From the NCBI GenBank assembly GCA_905250125.1, contig CAJNOL010000697.1, positions 46,480-110,479 of the forward strand: a stretch of 64,000 bases of DNA, given 5' to 3'. The notes under the pieces were generated by a model, which did not search any database, was not told the DNA's origin, and was given only the letters and a program-made list of their open reading frames with translations. The stretch is from Rotaria sordida (taxonomy: Eukaryota > Rotifera > Eurotatoria > Philodinida > Philodinidae). The translations under genes and the position numbers were made by a program. Of the stretch, positions 35,629 to 47,064 are shown one piece after another; the first letter of the stretch is position 1, and each line of letters opens with the position of its first letter.

Positions 35629-36027
35629 ATGAAGATGCAATTAATTACAATTCTTTCTTGCGTAAGTGTATTAAACATCTACATTCTTCAATATTATTCT
35701 TTGTTTTTAGTTGATTCTTGCTGTAACTATCCTATCGGTTCAAATGCGTCCACATGGAGGCCAATATGATCGAAGACCACCATTCGGTAATGGTACATTT
35801 CATTTTAGTGGAACTTTTGCACCATCCAGAAATCACACTGATCATCAACATAATGGTTTTCGTCCACAACATGGACATGAAGATGGTAGTGATTTTCGTC
35901 CACAACGTGGACATGAAGATGGTAGTGATTTTCGACCAGGTATATTTTTGATTAACAATTTCAACATGACGTCTATTAATAATGTTTTTTTTTAATAGGA
36001 AAACATGGTGGTGGTGGTCATCCATGA
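35629..36027 (+). CDS. Small secreted His/Gly-rich repeat protein (signal-peptide family member 3)
   Basis: Three exons: 35629-35661 (33 nt, MKMQLITILSC), 35711-35939 (LILAVTILSVQMRPHGGQYD and on) and 35999-36027 (GKHGGGGHP, stop), total 96 residues. Introns are 49 and 59 bp with GTAAGT/TTTTTAG and GTATAT/TTAATAG ends. The first 20 residues are a signal peptide split by the phase-0 intron, exactly as in the gene at 22592. The mature part is rich in His, Gly, Arg and Asp, has potential N-glycosylation sites (NGT, NHT) and a 12-residue repeat FRPQ(H/R)GHEDGSD present twice plus a third start, coded by a 36-bp unit. Many His plus acidic residues could bind metal ions; that is inference. The signal exon is conserved in the family while the mature region is completely different, as in matrix, silk-like or antimicrobial peptide families. 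Confidence 0.88.
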
Positions 36028-36414
36028 TTATAGATTGGTCGAATTCATCTGCATTTTATTTTCTAAATAAGTTTTACTACATTGGTTTTTTTATCGTATG
36101 TTTTCGCAATTTTAAAAGTAAAGCTGCATTTTTCTTTAATTGTATCTTTATAACATATGAATTTTATTTAATAAATCAAGTGAATAATTCATGTTAAATC
36201 TATATCTGAAGTAGTCTATGAAAATAATGACTTTTTTTCGTTGGGTTGGTTATGATATATAACAATGATAGTTATCAAAAATAGTCAGAGCAATTCAAAT
36301 TGTATATGATTATATGAATATTTTATTTAATAAATAGGTTAAATAAATGAAATTGTATTACAATGAAATGTTTGTTATTCCTCATTTTTTTTCATCAATG
36401 TTCATCATTAAAAG

Positions 36415-36880
36415 TCGAATAAGTCAATAAATTTACGTGGACCTCGACAACGAGATCAAAACGATAAATATTGTTCACATACGCTTTGAGAAACCATTGT
36501 ATTTGCCAGTTTCATAGCTCCTGTTGCTTATTCCTTTGACTACAAGATTAATTGCCTTCTGTACATTTAAAACGATATTTCATATATCTACAAGACACCA
36601 CCTTCACCACAATCTCTTGTATGAAGTACTAATATACATTGTTTATACGTGCCTGAATAGTCTTGGCACGATAACGTAGTCGTAAAAAGAAGCAAAAGAC
36701 GATAGTAGAGAGTAATCGATGGCTGATCATACACTTGAAAAAAAGACAATGTAATAGTTCTTTTCAATATTCTATACTACTACATATTATTATATGACAA
36801 GGCATAGTTGTGATTTTGCTATAGAGTACTGTATGCTGTGTCTGCACCATCAATAACTTGTTTTACTTCTTCGAATCTAA
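36415..36880 (-). pseudogene. Relic of a gene with Cys-containing coding pieces
   Basis: After a TTTTTAG acceptor (about 36882) the minus strand reads FEEVKQVIDGADTAYSTL and stops. Further down, about 36680-36415, it reads CQDYSGTYKQCILVLHTRDC then GEGGVL, and later AMKLANTMVSQSVCEQYLSF with several stops between. These look like pieces of a former gene rather than chance, but no family is recognised and no start was found. Confidence 0.35.
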
Positions 36881-36889
36881 AAACAAAAG

Positions 36890-39700
36890 AATTGTTTATC
36901 TTTTTTTCGTATTGATATAGAGTTAACAGTTATTTTAAGGTTTCGAAACGAAATGAGAATAAAACTACATATTCAAAATGAAAATTATAATCATTCATTG
37001 GAGAAAGATAGTTAACGAGTAATTATAGATAACTCGATAAGTCCTCTCTTTTTCTATTCATTTAACATTATCACTAAAAAAAAATATATACGTATTTAGT
37101 TGGTAAGATCATAACGTTTGTGCGGCTTGTTTCTTACATAACGTATTGCAGCTCTATCATCGTAAGAAGAGCGTCTTCATTCATTCGAAACGAGCAATAA
37201 ATTTACCTTTATAAGTGAAAAAAAAAACAATTGACGATGACTAACGCATTAATCATGAGAAGAACAAATGCATTACACAGAAACTAGATCAGAAAACATA
37301 CGAATATGAAAACGAAAAAATAGAAAAGGATAGTACATACGTTCATTTTCTAACAGAATTATATGAATAAATATTAGAAGTACTACCTAAAAAATATCTT
37401 CAATTGCTTCTATATAGATGCACTATTCGACAAATCATATTTCAATGTGACATTTTATTAACATTACAATCAATCTATGTCTTCTCTTATACAAAAATAA
37501 GTGTTTTAAAAGTCGTATTTATTTATGTCAAATGTTTGGAACCTTTTATTTTAGAATTATAAAAAATATCAGTAGATTTGAAATTCAAATTTATTCATTT
37601 TAGTGTCTAACGTACACTTAACAACTCTACGACTTCATTTTTTCCTTGAAATAATTATTCTTAAATTAATTGAGATCGAATTTGCTTGAAATTATAAGCT
37701 ATTACTTCATATTCAAGTAACATTAATATGGTAATATGAATAATAGAGTATCGAAAGCTGATCTTCAAACATACATAACTTATTTTCAGTGATTTCTAAC
37801 TATTACACATCTCGATGAAACAGAATCTAAATAGTGATTTGAATAAAGAAAATGGTTTTCAATTCTCAAAGATAGGGGATCCAAAAAATCAAAACCGTAG
37901 TTTTTAGCATTCAGAATGTTTAAATATAATTTTGTTTATACTACAAAGAACGATAGAGTAAATGATTCTATAAAAAATGAGATGTCTTTGGATTTTTTTT
38001 GCGACGTTTTTTCACTGAAATACAGTAATTTGATTGAAGATCAAAAAATGACTTTTTTGTAATCTAAACAAGATTATTTTTATGTATTCTAGGTTTTGAA
38101 ACACTAGCCTTTGGGAACTTGATAATAATTTTGATTTCCTTATATTCTTGTTGGAGACAATTTTCTCTATTCGAATTACTATTGAGATTATTTCTGACGC
38201 TTACGGTAATGGAAAAAATTGAAAATAAATTAGTTCAAAAAAAAAAAAGAATAATGAGATCTGAAATTCGTGTTTCTTCACTGGTAAACTCAAGATCAGT
38301 GTTCTGAAAAGACTCCAATGAATTCAAAGGTAATTGGACATAGTTCATTACATTCCTAATCGGGTTAAGGCGAACCGATCCATGCATTGCAATAACTATA
38401 TTGAATACAGAAATTTTCTCTCAATAGATTCTCATTTTCTATAATGATACGCACTATTCATAATTATTAAATTTTATTCTATCGTATATCATTAATCACA
38501 GTTGAACAGATTTCCTCTACAAACATATAGAGAAAAAAAATACAGGAGAATGCTCTTGTTCTATATAAACATCATTTGTGAGAGAAAAAAAAACGAAATA
38601 AAGAACAACAATCAGAAAATAACATCATTATTCGAATTCAAATATTAGATTGCCTCCATTCAAAAGCATTGAGAAATAACTATATTTTCGTTTGCATGAA
38701 ATCATATTTATATATTTTTGTTTTTTAACATGAATTAAACGATTTTATGTCATTTGCTGGCTGCTTCTTCATTTATCTTCTATTTAAAAAAAAACAATCT
38801 GAGTCCATCATAAAAACCATCTGCTCCAATCCATGCTATTTTCATAAATCCTAGTCAACTCTTCCAAAAAAACCTCTAGAAAGTGATTTGAAAAGTTTGT
38901 CAGGAAAATCATGACAGAGAATTCGCATTTTTTAGAGGCCTTTCAGTTGATTTCGATAGAGAAAGTGAACTAGGGCATATTTATGGACAAAGCTAGATCT
39001 CTTTTTTTTCTTCAATACGTTAAAAAACTTAATCTTTCTTTTTAAAACATGAGGACAGTATCATTTTTATTTAACGATCATTAGTCAAGGATTAATAAGA
39101 TATTTCCTTTCATTATTAGCAAACGTGAAAAAAAGAATAAATATATATTCTGACTTATATATTCTTCGTCAATATAAATCTTATAAGTAACTTCTAAAAC
39201 TAATTCTTCTTTCACCATTGCTCGATGAATATCATTAGATAACTAATCATTACGCATAGCCGTGGCTATCCATATTCTTCGATAGAAAAAAACCCAGAAA
39301 TATTGTATGTTTTAATGGTTATTATTCGAATTAATAAACAGTTACATTCTAACACAAACACCGAGAGTCTGAGTGTGGCTAGGACTATGAATCTTCTCTG
39401 TCGTCACATTCCGATCCACTCACACACCCGTAAAGTATAAAACTAATTTAGAAAAATAAAAAACAAATAGATGCTGGTATATCGACTCTTGCTTAGCGCT
39501 TTCAAACACCATTTGATCAAAATTCATGACTACTATTAACTAATACATCACAAGTTTGTGCTCATGTTAGTTAATATTTTCTTGTTATACAAAAAACTAT
39601 TTCAAAAACTCGTTTCGCGTTGCTTTTTTTTCAAAACGTAAATTCGATAAAGTGTCTCTAGCTGCTTTCTATGACAGTAGATGACCATTGTCAAACACTT
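36890..39700. other. Long gene-poor AT-rich interval
   Basis: No supported gene or RNA. A frame at 38119-38307 has a hydrophobic start (NLIIILISLYSCW) followed by a basic tail but lacks a start codon and family features. Poly(A) and poly(T) runs are frequent. Confidence 0.4.
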
Positions 39701-39972
39701 TTTTACTTGAAATCTCGAGTTTAGAGCTAGCGGCTCTCGTGGCCTTTTTTTCTTAAAAAAAAATCATCGCCAAAGAAAACGTTTCTTTCTATCGAAATTT
39801 GGTTATTTTCATAAAATTTCCCAATTTCAGTGGGAATTTTCCGAGCACATGTCTGTCTAGATACTAACAAAAGAGAAAACAAAAGGGTCACGAAAGTCGC
39901 TCGACCGAAGTATCTCTTAAAAAGAAACAAAGAGGGTAAGTGTGGATACGCCTTCTTTTTTACTGACACTTG

Positions 39973-39991
39973 CACACCCACACCCACACCC
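39973..39991. repeat. Interstitial telomere-like hexamer tract
   Basis: CACACCCACACCCACACCC is, on the other strand, three tandem copies of TGTGGG. TGTGGG is the published telomeric repeat of bdelloid rotifers. Three copies could be chance in a simple-sequence tract, but the match in unit and phase is exact. A two-unit GGGTGTGGGTG occurs near 15354. Confidence 0.45.
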
Positions 39992-40945
39992 GTAATTTGT
40001 TCAATTCATCATTGATTTACCTTATTGAAAAAATTAGAATGAATATGAAGGATAAACGATGAACTTCATTTTTCTAGAAAAAGAATGATGACACAAAACA
40101 TGAGTTGATAAGAAATTCATACAGAGCTATTTTGGTATCTCAGATCAGAATCTAAAGGTTTGATAATTCGTCAATAATTGAGAACGGAGCTTCTCGCGCT
40201 ATCTTGATTCTTTTAGGCAATCATAAGTCATTAAATTGGTAGTTCCACATATTACTAATACATCAGAAACATGATCGCTTTATGAAATTTACTATCAAAT
40301 TACAGGCATCACTCTATTCTCACACATGAATTTTCTCTTAATACAAGTTATTTGTGACACATATCCTTCTTTATTGACTACAGACGCAGTAGCCATCGTA
40401 ATCAATACAAATATTAGATGACATATAACTGTTTACGAGCTCTATCCAATGTATCAGCAGCATTTCATCGATTGTTTCGATCGAGCAAACTCACACTCTC
40501 GAACTTTTTATCAATAAAAACAACATTTTCCGCAGTTTACCATTACTCGTCGATATTCTTTCGGACAATGGCCGCATTATTTAAGCATGATAAAATGCAA
40601 GATTGAGGGTCACACGATATACTATGAAAAAAATCAAGTAACAAGTTCACACGAATTAGTCGATGTTTGACTATCATACTGGATGAATTAACCCAGCAGA
40701 CACACACGTATTCTACAGTTAGAATGCATTGTACTTGACCTATATGATAATCAATGGGCAATACTTCTACTTACAGACAAAATTTCCATGTTTCTTACAA
40801 CTTTATTGCACTAATCATTCTGATACTAGATAGAACCATCATACATGTGATCAGCATCAATTAAGACAAATGGAATGTTTGTCATTTTTATCATCATAAT
40901 GTGACATTGTTTAGTTGGTTTTTATTGAATAGGGGACGATGCTTG

Positions 40946-40953
40946 TATATAAG
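40946..40953 (+). promoter_or_regulatory. Candidate TATA box and leader exon of the gene at 41594
   Basis: TATATAAG is followed about 140 bp later by a donor (CAGGTATAG near 41094), and acceptor-like sites lie just before the ATG at 41594 (for example gttaacag at 41576-41583). A leader exon and an intron of about 480 bp would fit. This is inference from spacing only. Confidence 0.3.
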
Positions 40954-41593
40954 AATCACCCAGGTGCTTTTGATAGATTCTCGTGTTTGATCTTGTTTCA
41001 TTCGATACTCGTTAAGAATTCTTCATTCCCATCTTCGTTATGTGCACTTTGCGCTGTTCACTTACTAAACTGAACGAGTTAGTCTTTCTATGCAGGTATA
41101 GCAATCCATGTATTTATTCGAACAACGAGGAGGAAAATATCATTACTTCATTAATTGTTGCACGTGCATGTAAACTCCACAACGAAGACATGAAACGACT
41201 GCACTGAGCACAATGTTATCGTTATTCATATGGTACTCGCACTCATACTGAATCGAGAATGTTCTTATTGATGTATTTATCTTTCTTTATCTATATTTGA
41301 ATACACGAGTGTCAATTAACCATTCATTTTATACGTGATCACTAGTTGTTGTCTATAGTTGATACACCAATGACTATTGATTTAACCAACATCGTTGTTT
41401 CTTTTCTCTCCGTCTGCTTTCATGTAGCGGATACGAAGCGAAAGAACACAAGGACGTGGTCTCCTAAAAAACCACGTGAGCGAGAACGAGAGAAAGAAAA
41501 AAATTGGCTGCAAATAAAAAAAAAATATGTGTGTGCAATATTTTCTTCGTCATCAGTCGACAAAAGTGGTGCAACGTTAACAGGTATAAATCC

Positions 41594-42403
41594 ATGGTCG
41601 ACATCAATCGTCGAAGTCCTGTAACATGCACTTGTGGTAAGACAGTTCAACAACGAAATCTTGCTCAACATTGTTCAAGCAAAAGCCATACTGCATTTGC
41701 AGCTAAGCACCTGCCAATTGCCAAGGATGAAAAGGATGATGTAGAAAAGACCGGTTCATCTGACCTTCTCTTTGATCTCACAGCATTTCTACGTGAACAT
41801 GATCTACGTACCGATCATGGTCGCATTCAAGCCATCGTGGACCGACGTCTGAATATGGATCCGTATACGAAAGTCAAATTAAGTATGGAAAATGGAGAAC
41901 CAATATTGAATCATTACGATATTGATCACATTCATGAAGCACAAATACTTGCTTGTGCCATTCGTCACACACCTGAACTGGCACCTCGAGTTAGTAATAC
42001 GCTGGTATTGCAACCATTACGATCTGTTTTGAATGATGTTTCGAATTTGGCCATCACCGAAGCAAAGGTGAACCGATCGAAAGGTCAAGCCGTGAAATAT
42101 TTCTTGGGACATTTTCAGACATCAACAGAATTACCGCTTCTCTCGGCATTTATTCAAACAGCGGATGGCAAAGAACGTTCAATCGCTCATTTTGCACGAA
42201 ATATTGTCGATACAATACAAGCGACTAGTAGTGATATGAGTGACTCGATTCGTCAAACACGTATGGAAAATGGGTATGTAACCGGAGCTAATTCGTACGA
42301 AACAGTTGCTGAACAATTCGATACAATCATCGATCGAATGCAATTGAATTGGAATGAAGGAGTAAAACTTCGAAATGGTAAAACGTACTATGTAAGCACA
42401 TGA
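41594..42403 (+). CDS. Intronless 269-residue protein with a Cys/His finger and a DHIHE motif, unknown function
   Basis: ATG at 41594 (in CCATGG) opens 270 codons with no intron. An upstream extension of the frame to 41504 lacks an ATG and is probably leader. Near the N-terminus is a Cys/His cluster, CTCGKTVQQRNLAQHCSSKSH (about residues 12-32; read as a CxC...H...H finger). A central block follows: DLLFDLTAFLREHDLRTDHG, IVDRRLNMDPYTKVKLSMEN and YDIDHIHEAQILACAIRH. The D-H-I-H-E string recalls metal-binding or HNH-type nuclease cores but is not enough to assign one. The C-terminal half is helical and polar (SDMSDSIRQTRMENGYVTGA, NWNEGVKLRNGKTYYVST). G+C and codon use are clearly higher than for the other genes here, and there is no intron, which fits a retrocopy, a domesticated mobile-element gene or a horizontal acquisition. 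Translation is well supported; function is not known. Confidence 0.8.
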   Translation: MVDINRRSPVTCTCGKTVQQRNLAQHCSSKSHTAFAAKHLPIAKDEKDDVEKTGSSDLLFDLTAFLREHDLRTDHGRIQAIVDRRLNMDPYTKVKLSMENGEPILNHYDIDHIHEAQILACAIRHTPELAPRVSNTLVLQPLRSVLNDVSNLAITEAKVNRSKGQAVKYFLGHFQTSTELPLLSAFIQTADGKERSIAHFARNIVDTIQATSSDMSDSIRQTRMENGYVTGANSYETVAEQFDTIIDRMQLNWNEGVKLRNGKTYYVST

Positions 42404-45400
42404 TGCAGAATTTCTTTTTCTATTTTTCATTCATCAAAATGAATAAACCCAGACACGACTATCATCATAAAAGTTCAACTATCTTTCGGTCCGACAGTGC
42501 AGAATGAGGGATTTTTGTCTTAATTTTATATTTCTTTTCACCATTGTCCTAATTCAGTAGTAATTCTGATATGTTAGAGCGACAGAATATTTTTACTCCT
42601 GATCTCTCTATCATCTATTGAGAAGCACGCAGTTGCTTGTGCATTGGTTTGAAGTCGATCTCACAGTTTGGTGAATATGATAAAACGACAAATGTGTGAG
42701 CGTGCTGTTTTTTTTTAATTATCATCATCGGTTATTGCTTGCGTAAGGCTGATTTCTGATTTTCTTTCTTTTTGGCGTTCGAATGTCATTGGAAAAAGTG
42801 GGCAAAAACTATCAACAATCCTCTTTTCTGCTGATTCTTGCTGTTGTGATGAAACTTCATATTCTTGTGTCCCTCTCTTTGCTGCTGCATTTTATTTGGC
42901 AATATCTGATTAACTTCACAGACATCTCGTCAAAAAGGATGTGTATGCAATTTATCGGTTTTGATTGATCTATATTCGGACATTTTCCATTATATATATG
43001 AAAGTCGAAGTGGCACGCTTTCTGGCATTGTTCATGACATCCGAATGAGAAAACAAGAAGAATCTTTAATTTTGTGTTTGGAGGTTGCTATTAGTCTGAT
43101 TAAGCTTATTTTATGTGGTCGATATGGTAAGAGAAGAACCAAACGAATATTGATACATTCATATTCACACCGACGCTCGGTTTGTTGTTCTTCGAGTTTT
43201 GAGAAGGTTTTTGAAAAATCTCGATTGTTTCTATTTCAATGAAGAATAGCTGCTCATTGTTTTTCTTCTATTGAGCAAATTCTGACATTAAATGAATTAT
43301 CAGTCGATCTAGATGATTTCAGAATTAATTCGAATTCGAAGAATAGCACAATCCGATCTCCACTTAATGATGAACAAAAAGATCTAGAAATTAATTCATT
43401 CAAACTTTCACTTTTTGCTATTATTTATAATAATTCTTCCATTTGTTGATTCGATACATGTTTTCGCTTTCTAATTCGTGTTTTTCTACATTGATCTTCT
43501 CTACAACGCTAACAATTCTACAACATAATATAATGGAACACATGTGAATGTAGATGTAGTTGAAGACAAGGTGGACAGCCGCACGCCTATAAAAGGTTGA
43601 TGACCAAAAATGAAACCTAAGTTTTGTATATGTCAATATTCATTTGATTTATTGAAAAAAATATATCCTCACATTCAGATTGATTACTAAATAACAATGA
43701 GTTCTTCGAATGTATTGATAACATTAGTTTTCGTACATCTTTGAAATCGGAACAGTTGTTTTGTTTTGTCTATCCAATCGTGTAGAAACTACATTTATCA
43801 TGTTCCAGGAGTCACTGTCGACAGAATCCAGAGATGTTAGAAAGTCTATTCAACAACAACAAAAAAAAGAAACGTTCAATTTTGTTTTTCTTAAAAACAG
43901 TCAATCAAATGGTTATATGACGAATTAGAAAATCAATTATAAAAATTTTGTTATGCCTATATATGGTTGAAATGCCTCTTTGCAAAGTTTGTTGAATCGG
44001 AGAGATTGAATTTCGAACTAATTATTTTCGCTTGGTTTTCTTGACGAACGATGAATGTGAATCAAATATTCGTGAACAAGAAATTTAAAACTTCGATTTA
44101 TGTCAGTTGTTCGATTGTCAATTCTATATTTCATCAATTGATAATACCAATGCTTGAATTTTTTTTATTGTTTAGATAAATGATGAAGTGTGAAAAACAT
44201 AGAATAAAACTATACTGAAGCATTCAAAATAGAAGAAAAATCTTTTTTAAATATGAATGATAGAAACACAATAAAACGTTGACATAAGAATCAATATGAA
44301 TTATAGCATGATTTTTGATTTTATGTGAGATACTCTGATTGACTAAAATGGAATAATGATCATCAAATGGTATTTCTAATCGATTGATAGTTTCCGTTTC
44401 AAATTTAATCTAGCTATTTTCAAGAGAAGAAATTAAATTAAACAATTTCATTCTAAGCATATTTTGATTATTCGACAAGTATTCTATTTGAAAATAATAA
44501 TAAAACTATTACCAAAATTATTCTTTTGTATTAGAACGAAAATAAATTTTAGTCTATGTTAAACAGAGCAAGTGACAGTATTTTAAAATAAGAGATTTGA
44601 TCAGTTTTTGTATTTTTTGTTCAGACGATAAAAGGATTTGTTCTCAAAAATGAATTCTATTTGAAAATATTTTTCAATCAACGAACGCTATGCATTGATA
44701 TTGATCATTTGTATTGGTATCAAATCGAATTGAGCGACATTTCCTTCGAATAATTCAATTGTATTTCGATCAAATCTCGTCGAATAATCGAACAAGTTGA
44801 ATTTTATTTTATTTTCTTGTTTGAAATCAAATTGATAGGTTCTTATCATATCCAGAGTTTGTTTTCATAATTTATCTGAAAATAACAATATCAAATATTC
44901 ACATAAGTCATTCAAACAAGACTTTCTCAGCAACAATATGATGAATGGAATTATTCATAATGAAGAAATTATATGAACTCTCTTCTTGAATGGGTAAATT
45001 TCTCATGCGAGTTCTCAATATTTTCATTTCAATATTTCGATTAATTGATCGAAGATTTTCTTGGAAAAAAAAAGTTTTGTATAGATCAATCACTTTTGAT
45101 CAAAACTACCAATGATTAAAAATGCATTATTTTCAATAAATATCTTTAAACTCTCGTTTATATCGATTTATCAACGAAAGACATTTTTCAATATCTCTCT
45201 AAGACTAAATAAATTTGCATAAACAAAATTCATGAATAGTGACTTATTTTGAATCGAAATGTTCGTCGAAAAATTCTTTAGCAAAACTTTTAAGTATTTT
45301 ATAGTTTTCGTATTGTTATTGATAATCAATGGATATCAAATTCAAAATCTGAATTTAAATATCGATATCACAGAATATGTGATGATGATGTTCGACTTTT

Positions 45401-46599
45401 CAATCAAATCAATGTGTCATGACAATCTGATCGGAAACAAGTAATACTTCATGAATAAGAAAATCGATCAATTCTGACATAGTTTTTGTCTCACCGAGAA
45501 ATATGAAAATAATTATTTCCACAAAAATGATCAATTTGTTATGTTGAACTAGTTTTGAGGAAGGATTCATTCAGACAAGAAGTATTTCTTTGAAAAATGA
45601 ATTTCGATGAAATATTCTTCTGCTAAGAGATTTTCGATCATTTGACTATTGGAAAAACTTATTTGATCAAAAATATAGTTGTTCTTGTACAGGTCTTATT
45701 CATATTAACATAAAATCTAAACTTCTCCATTACATATACTTGATTTCTATTGCAATGTTTTATTTAAGTTTTGTTCGTTCTGAAGAACATCGTAAAACTT
45801 CAGGAAGATTGCTTCATAATTTTCAATCTAATCTCTGTAGAAACGCAACTCTTTCGAACATCTCATTGCATAGAACACTGTCTATGTTTCTAAAGAATGT
45901 ATTCAATATTTAAAACTTTTTGACAAGTGGTATTTCGTTTCAACTTTCGAAATCTATTCATTGAAATCGCTCTAAAGGAGTATTACGAGTGCGCTGCCAT
46001 CGTTTTCATAGTCAAAGCGTTTTCTTTTTTGTCTTTTGAAAAATGTAAATCGGACTTCTTTTCAAAAATACAAAATTATTTTTCTCTACAAAATTTTCAT
46101 GGCTCTTAACATTTATTGATTCAGCATCACTTCACCTGAAAATTGAGTGTGTTGTTTTATGTAGGAGATGGTAAAAACCCACAACTGACAATCAACTAAA
46201 TGCGTCATTCTTCATTTGCTTACCGAATTTTTTTGTTGTGCAAATGGAAGCCGCTATTCAAATGTCTCTTGTGAAAAAAACATCGACCTTCCACCGAAAA
46301 AAAAAACAAAGAGAAGGCATGTACATCAAATCGAATTGTTTTTTCGTTCTGCCTCTGAATGATGCATGAAAAATAAAAAGACATCGTATGTCCATATCAA
46401 AGTGAAAGAAGAAAGTACACATTATCCAACTCGAAGTTCATTAATGAATAAAATATTTATAAATGGTTGTGTATGTCACACTCAAAATGTTGAACAAGTT
46501 CTCTAAGAATCACAATTAAATGCTGTGATGAACGTCTCAAAACAGAAGGGATGTTTAATAATCAATCTAATTTAATTCCACTTTATTTTCCTAGCCTAG
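42404..46599. other. Gene-poor AT-rich interval
   Basis: No supported gene. An ATG frame at 45259-45444 has a signal-peptide-like start (FKYFIVFVLLLIINGYQIQN) and 61 codons, but nothing else supports it. The stretch 42480-43240 has somewhat more mixed composition and may be the 3' flank of the 41594 gene or an old coding region; its frames are short. Confidence 0.35.
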
Positions 46600-46674
46600 T
46601 TCCTGACCATACACCGATATCAGATACTCCATTGACGTTTCAGCTTTCACAGGACGAAAGCATCACCACATTGA

Positions 46675-47064
46675 CACGCCTTCGTTTCACGTTCTTATAC
46701 TGTATTGATTAGTGCATGGGAATTTGTTCTGTCGTATTGGATGAGTGAGAGTGTAGCATATGATTGGATGATGACGTTAGTGGATGGATGTGTGTGCAGG
46801 GAATACCATACAGACATCTTAAAAGGCATTACACTTAAGATACGACCACTTCTAGTAGAGTCTTACTAAATCGGTCTCCTCGTTTTAGCTAATATTTGTA
46901 GGATGGATAAGTCAACTTCCGATAGGAACAAACCTCGAGTTTCATCTCAAGCTCAGGAACCATTCCAGAGATATCGACATCGCAAGTGCAGCTGTTTGGA
47001 CTCATTTTGAGCATTTTTGAAAGCGTCATCTTTCAGCAAAATGCAACTTTCTCTTGTACGATAG
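46675..47064 (+). pseudogene. Relic or hypothetical gene in an island of higher G+C
   Basis: One plus frame runs about 130 codons with two internal stops (TAA, TGA). It contains FVLSYWMSESVAYDWMMTLV, CREYHTDILKGITLKIRPLL and MDKSTSDRNKPRVSSQAQEP followed by FQRYRHRKCSC. The composition is less AT-rich than the flanks, as in coding DNA. Family not recognised. It may be a decayed gene or exons with small introns around the stops. Confidence 0.35.

Noticed and set aside
35732-36025. Minus-strand His/Thr/Met-rich frame of 97 codons
   Set aside because: Shadow of the His/Gly secreted protein gene on the plus strand, which has TATA box, start, introns and signal peptide.
39727-40015. Opposing 86- and 61-codon frames
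   Set aside because: Low-complexity Lys/Phe-rich content and mutual overlap; the minus frame has a hydrophobic stretch but no proper signal-peptide position.
45259-45444. 61-codon frame with a signal-peptide-like start
   Set aside because: Hydrophobic runs are common by chance in AT-rich DNA; no exon context, repeat or conserved motif supports it.
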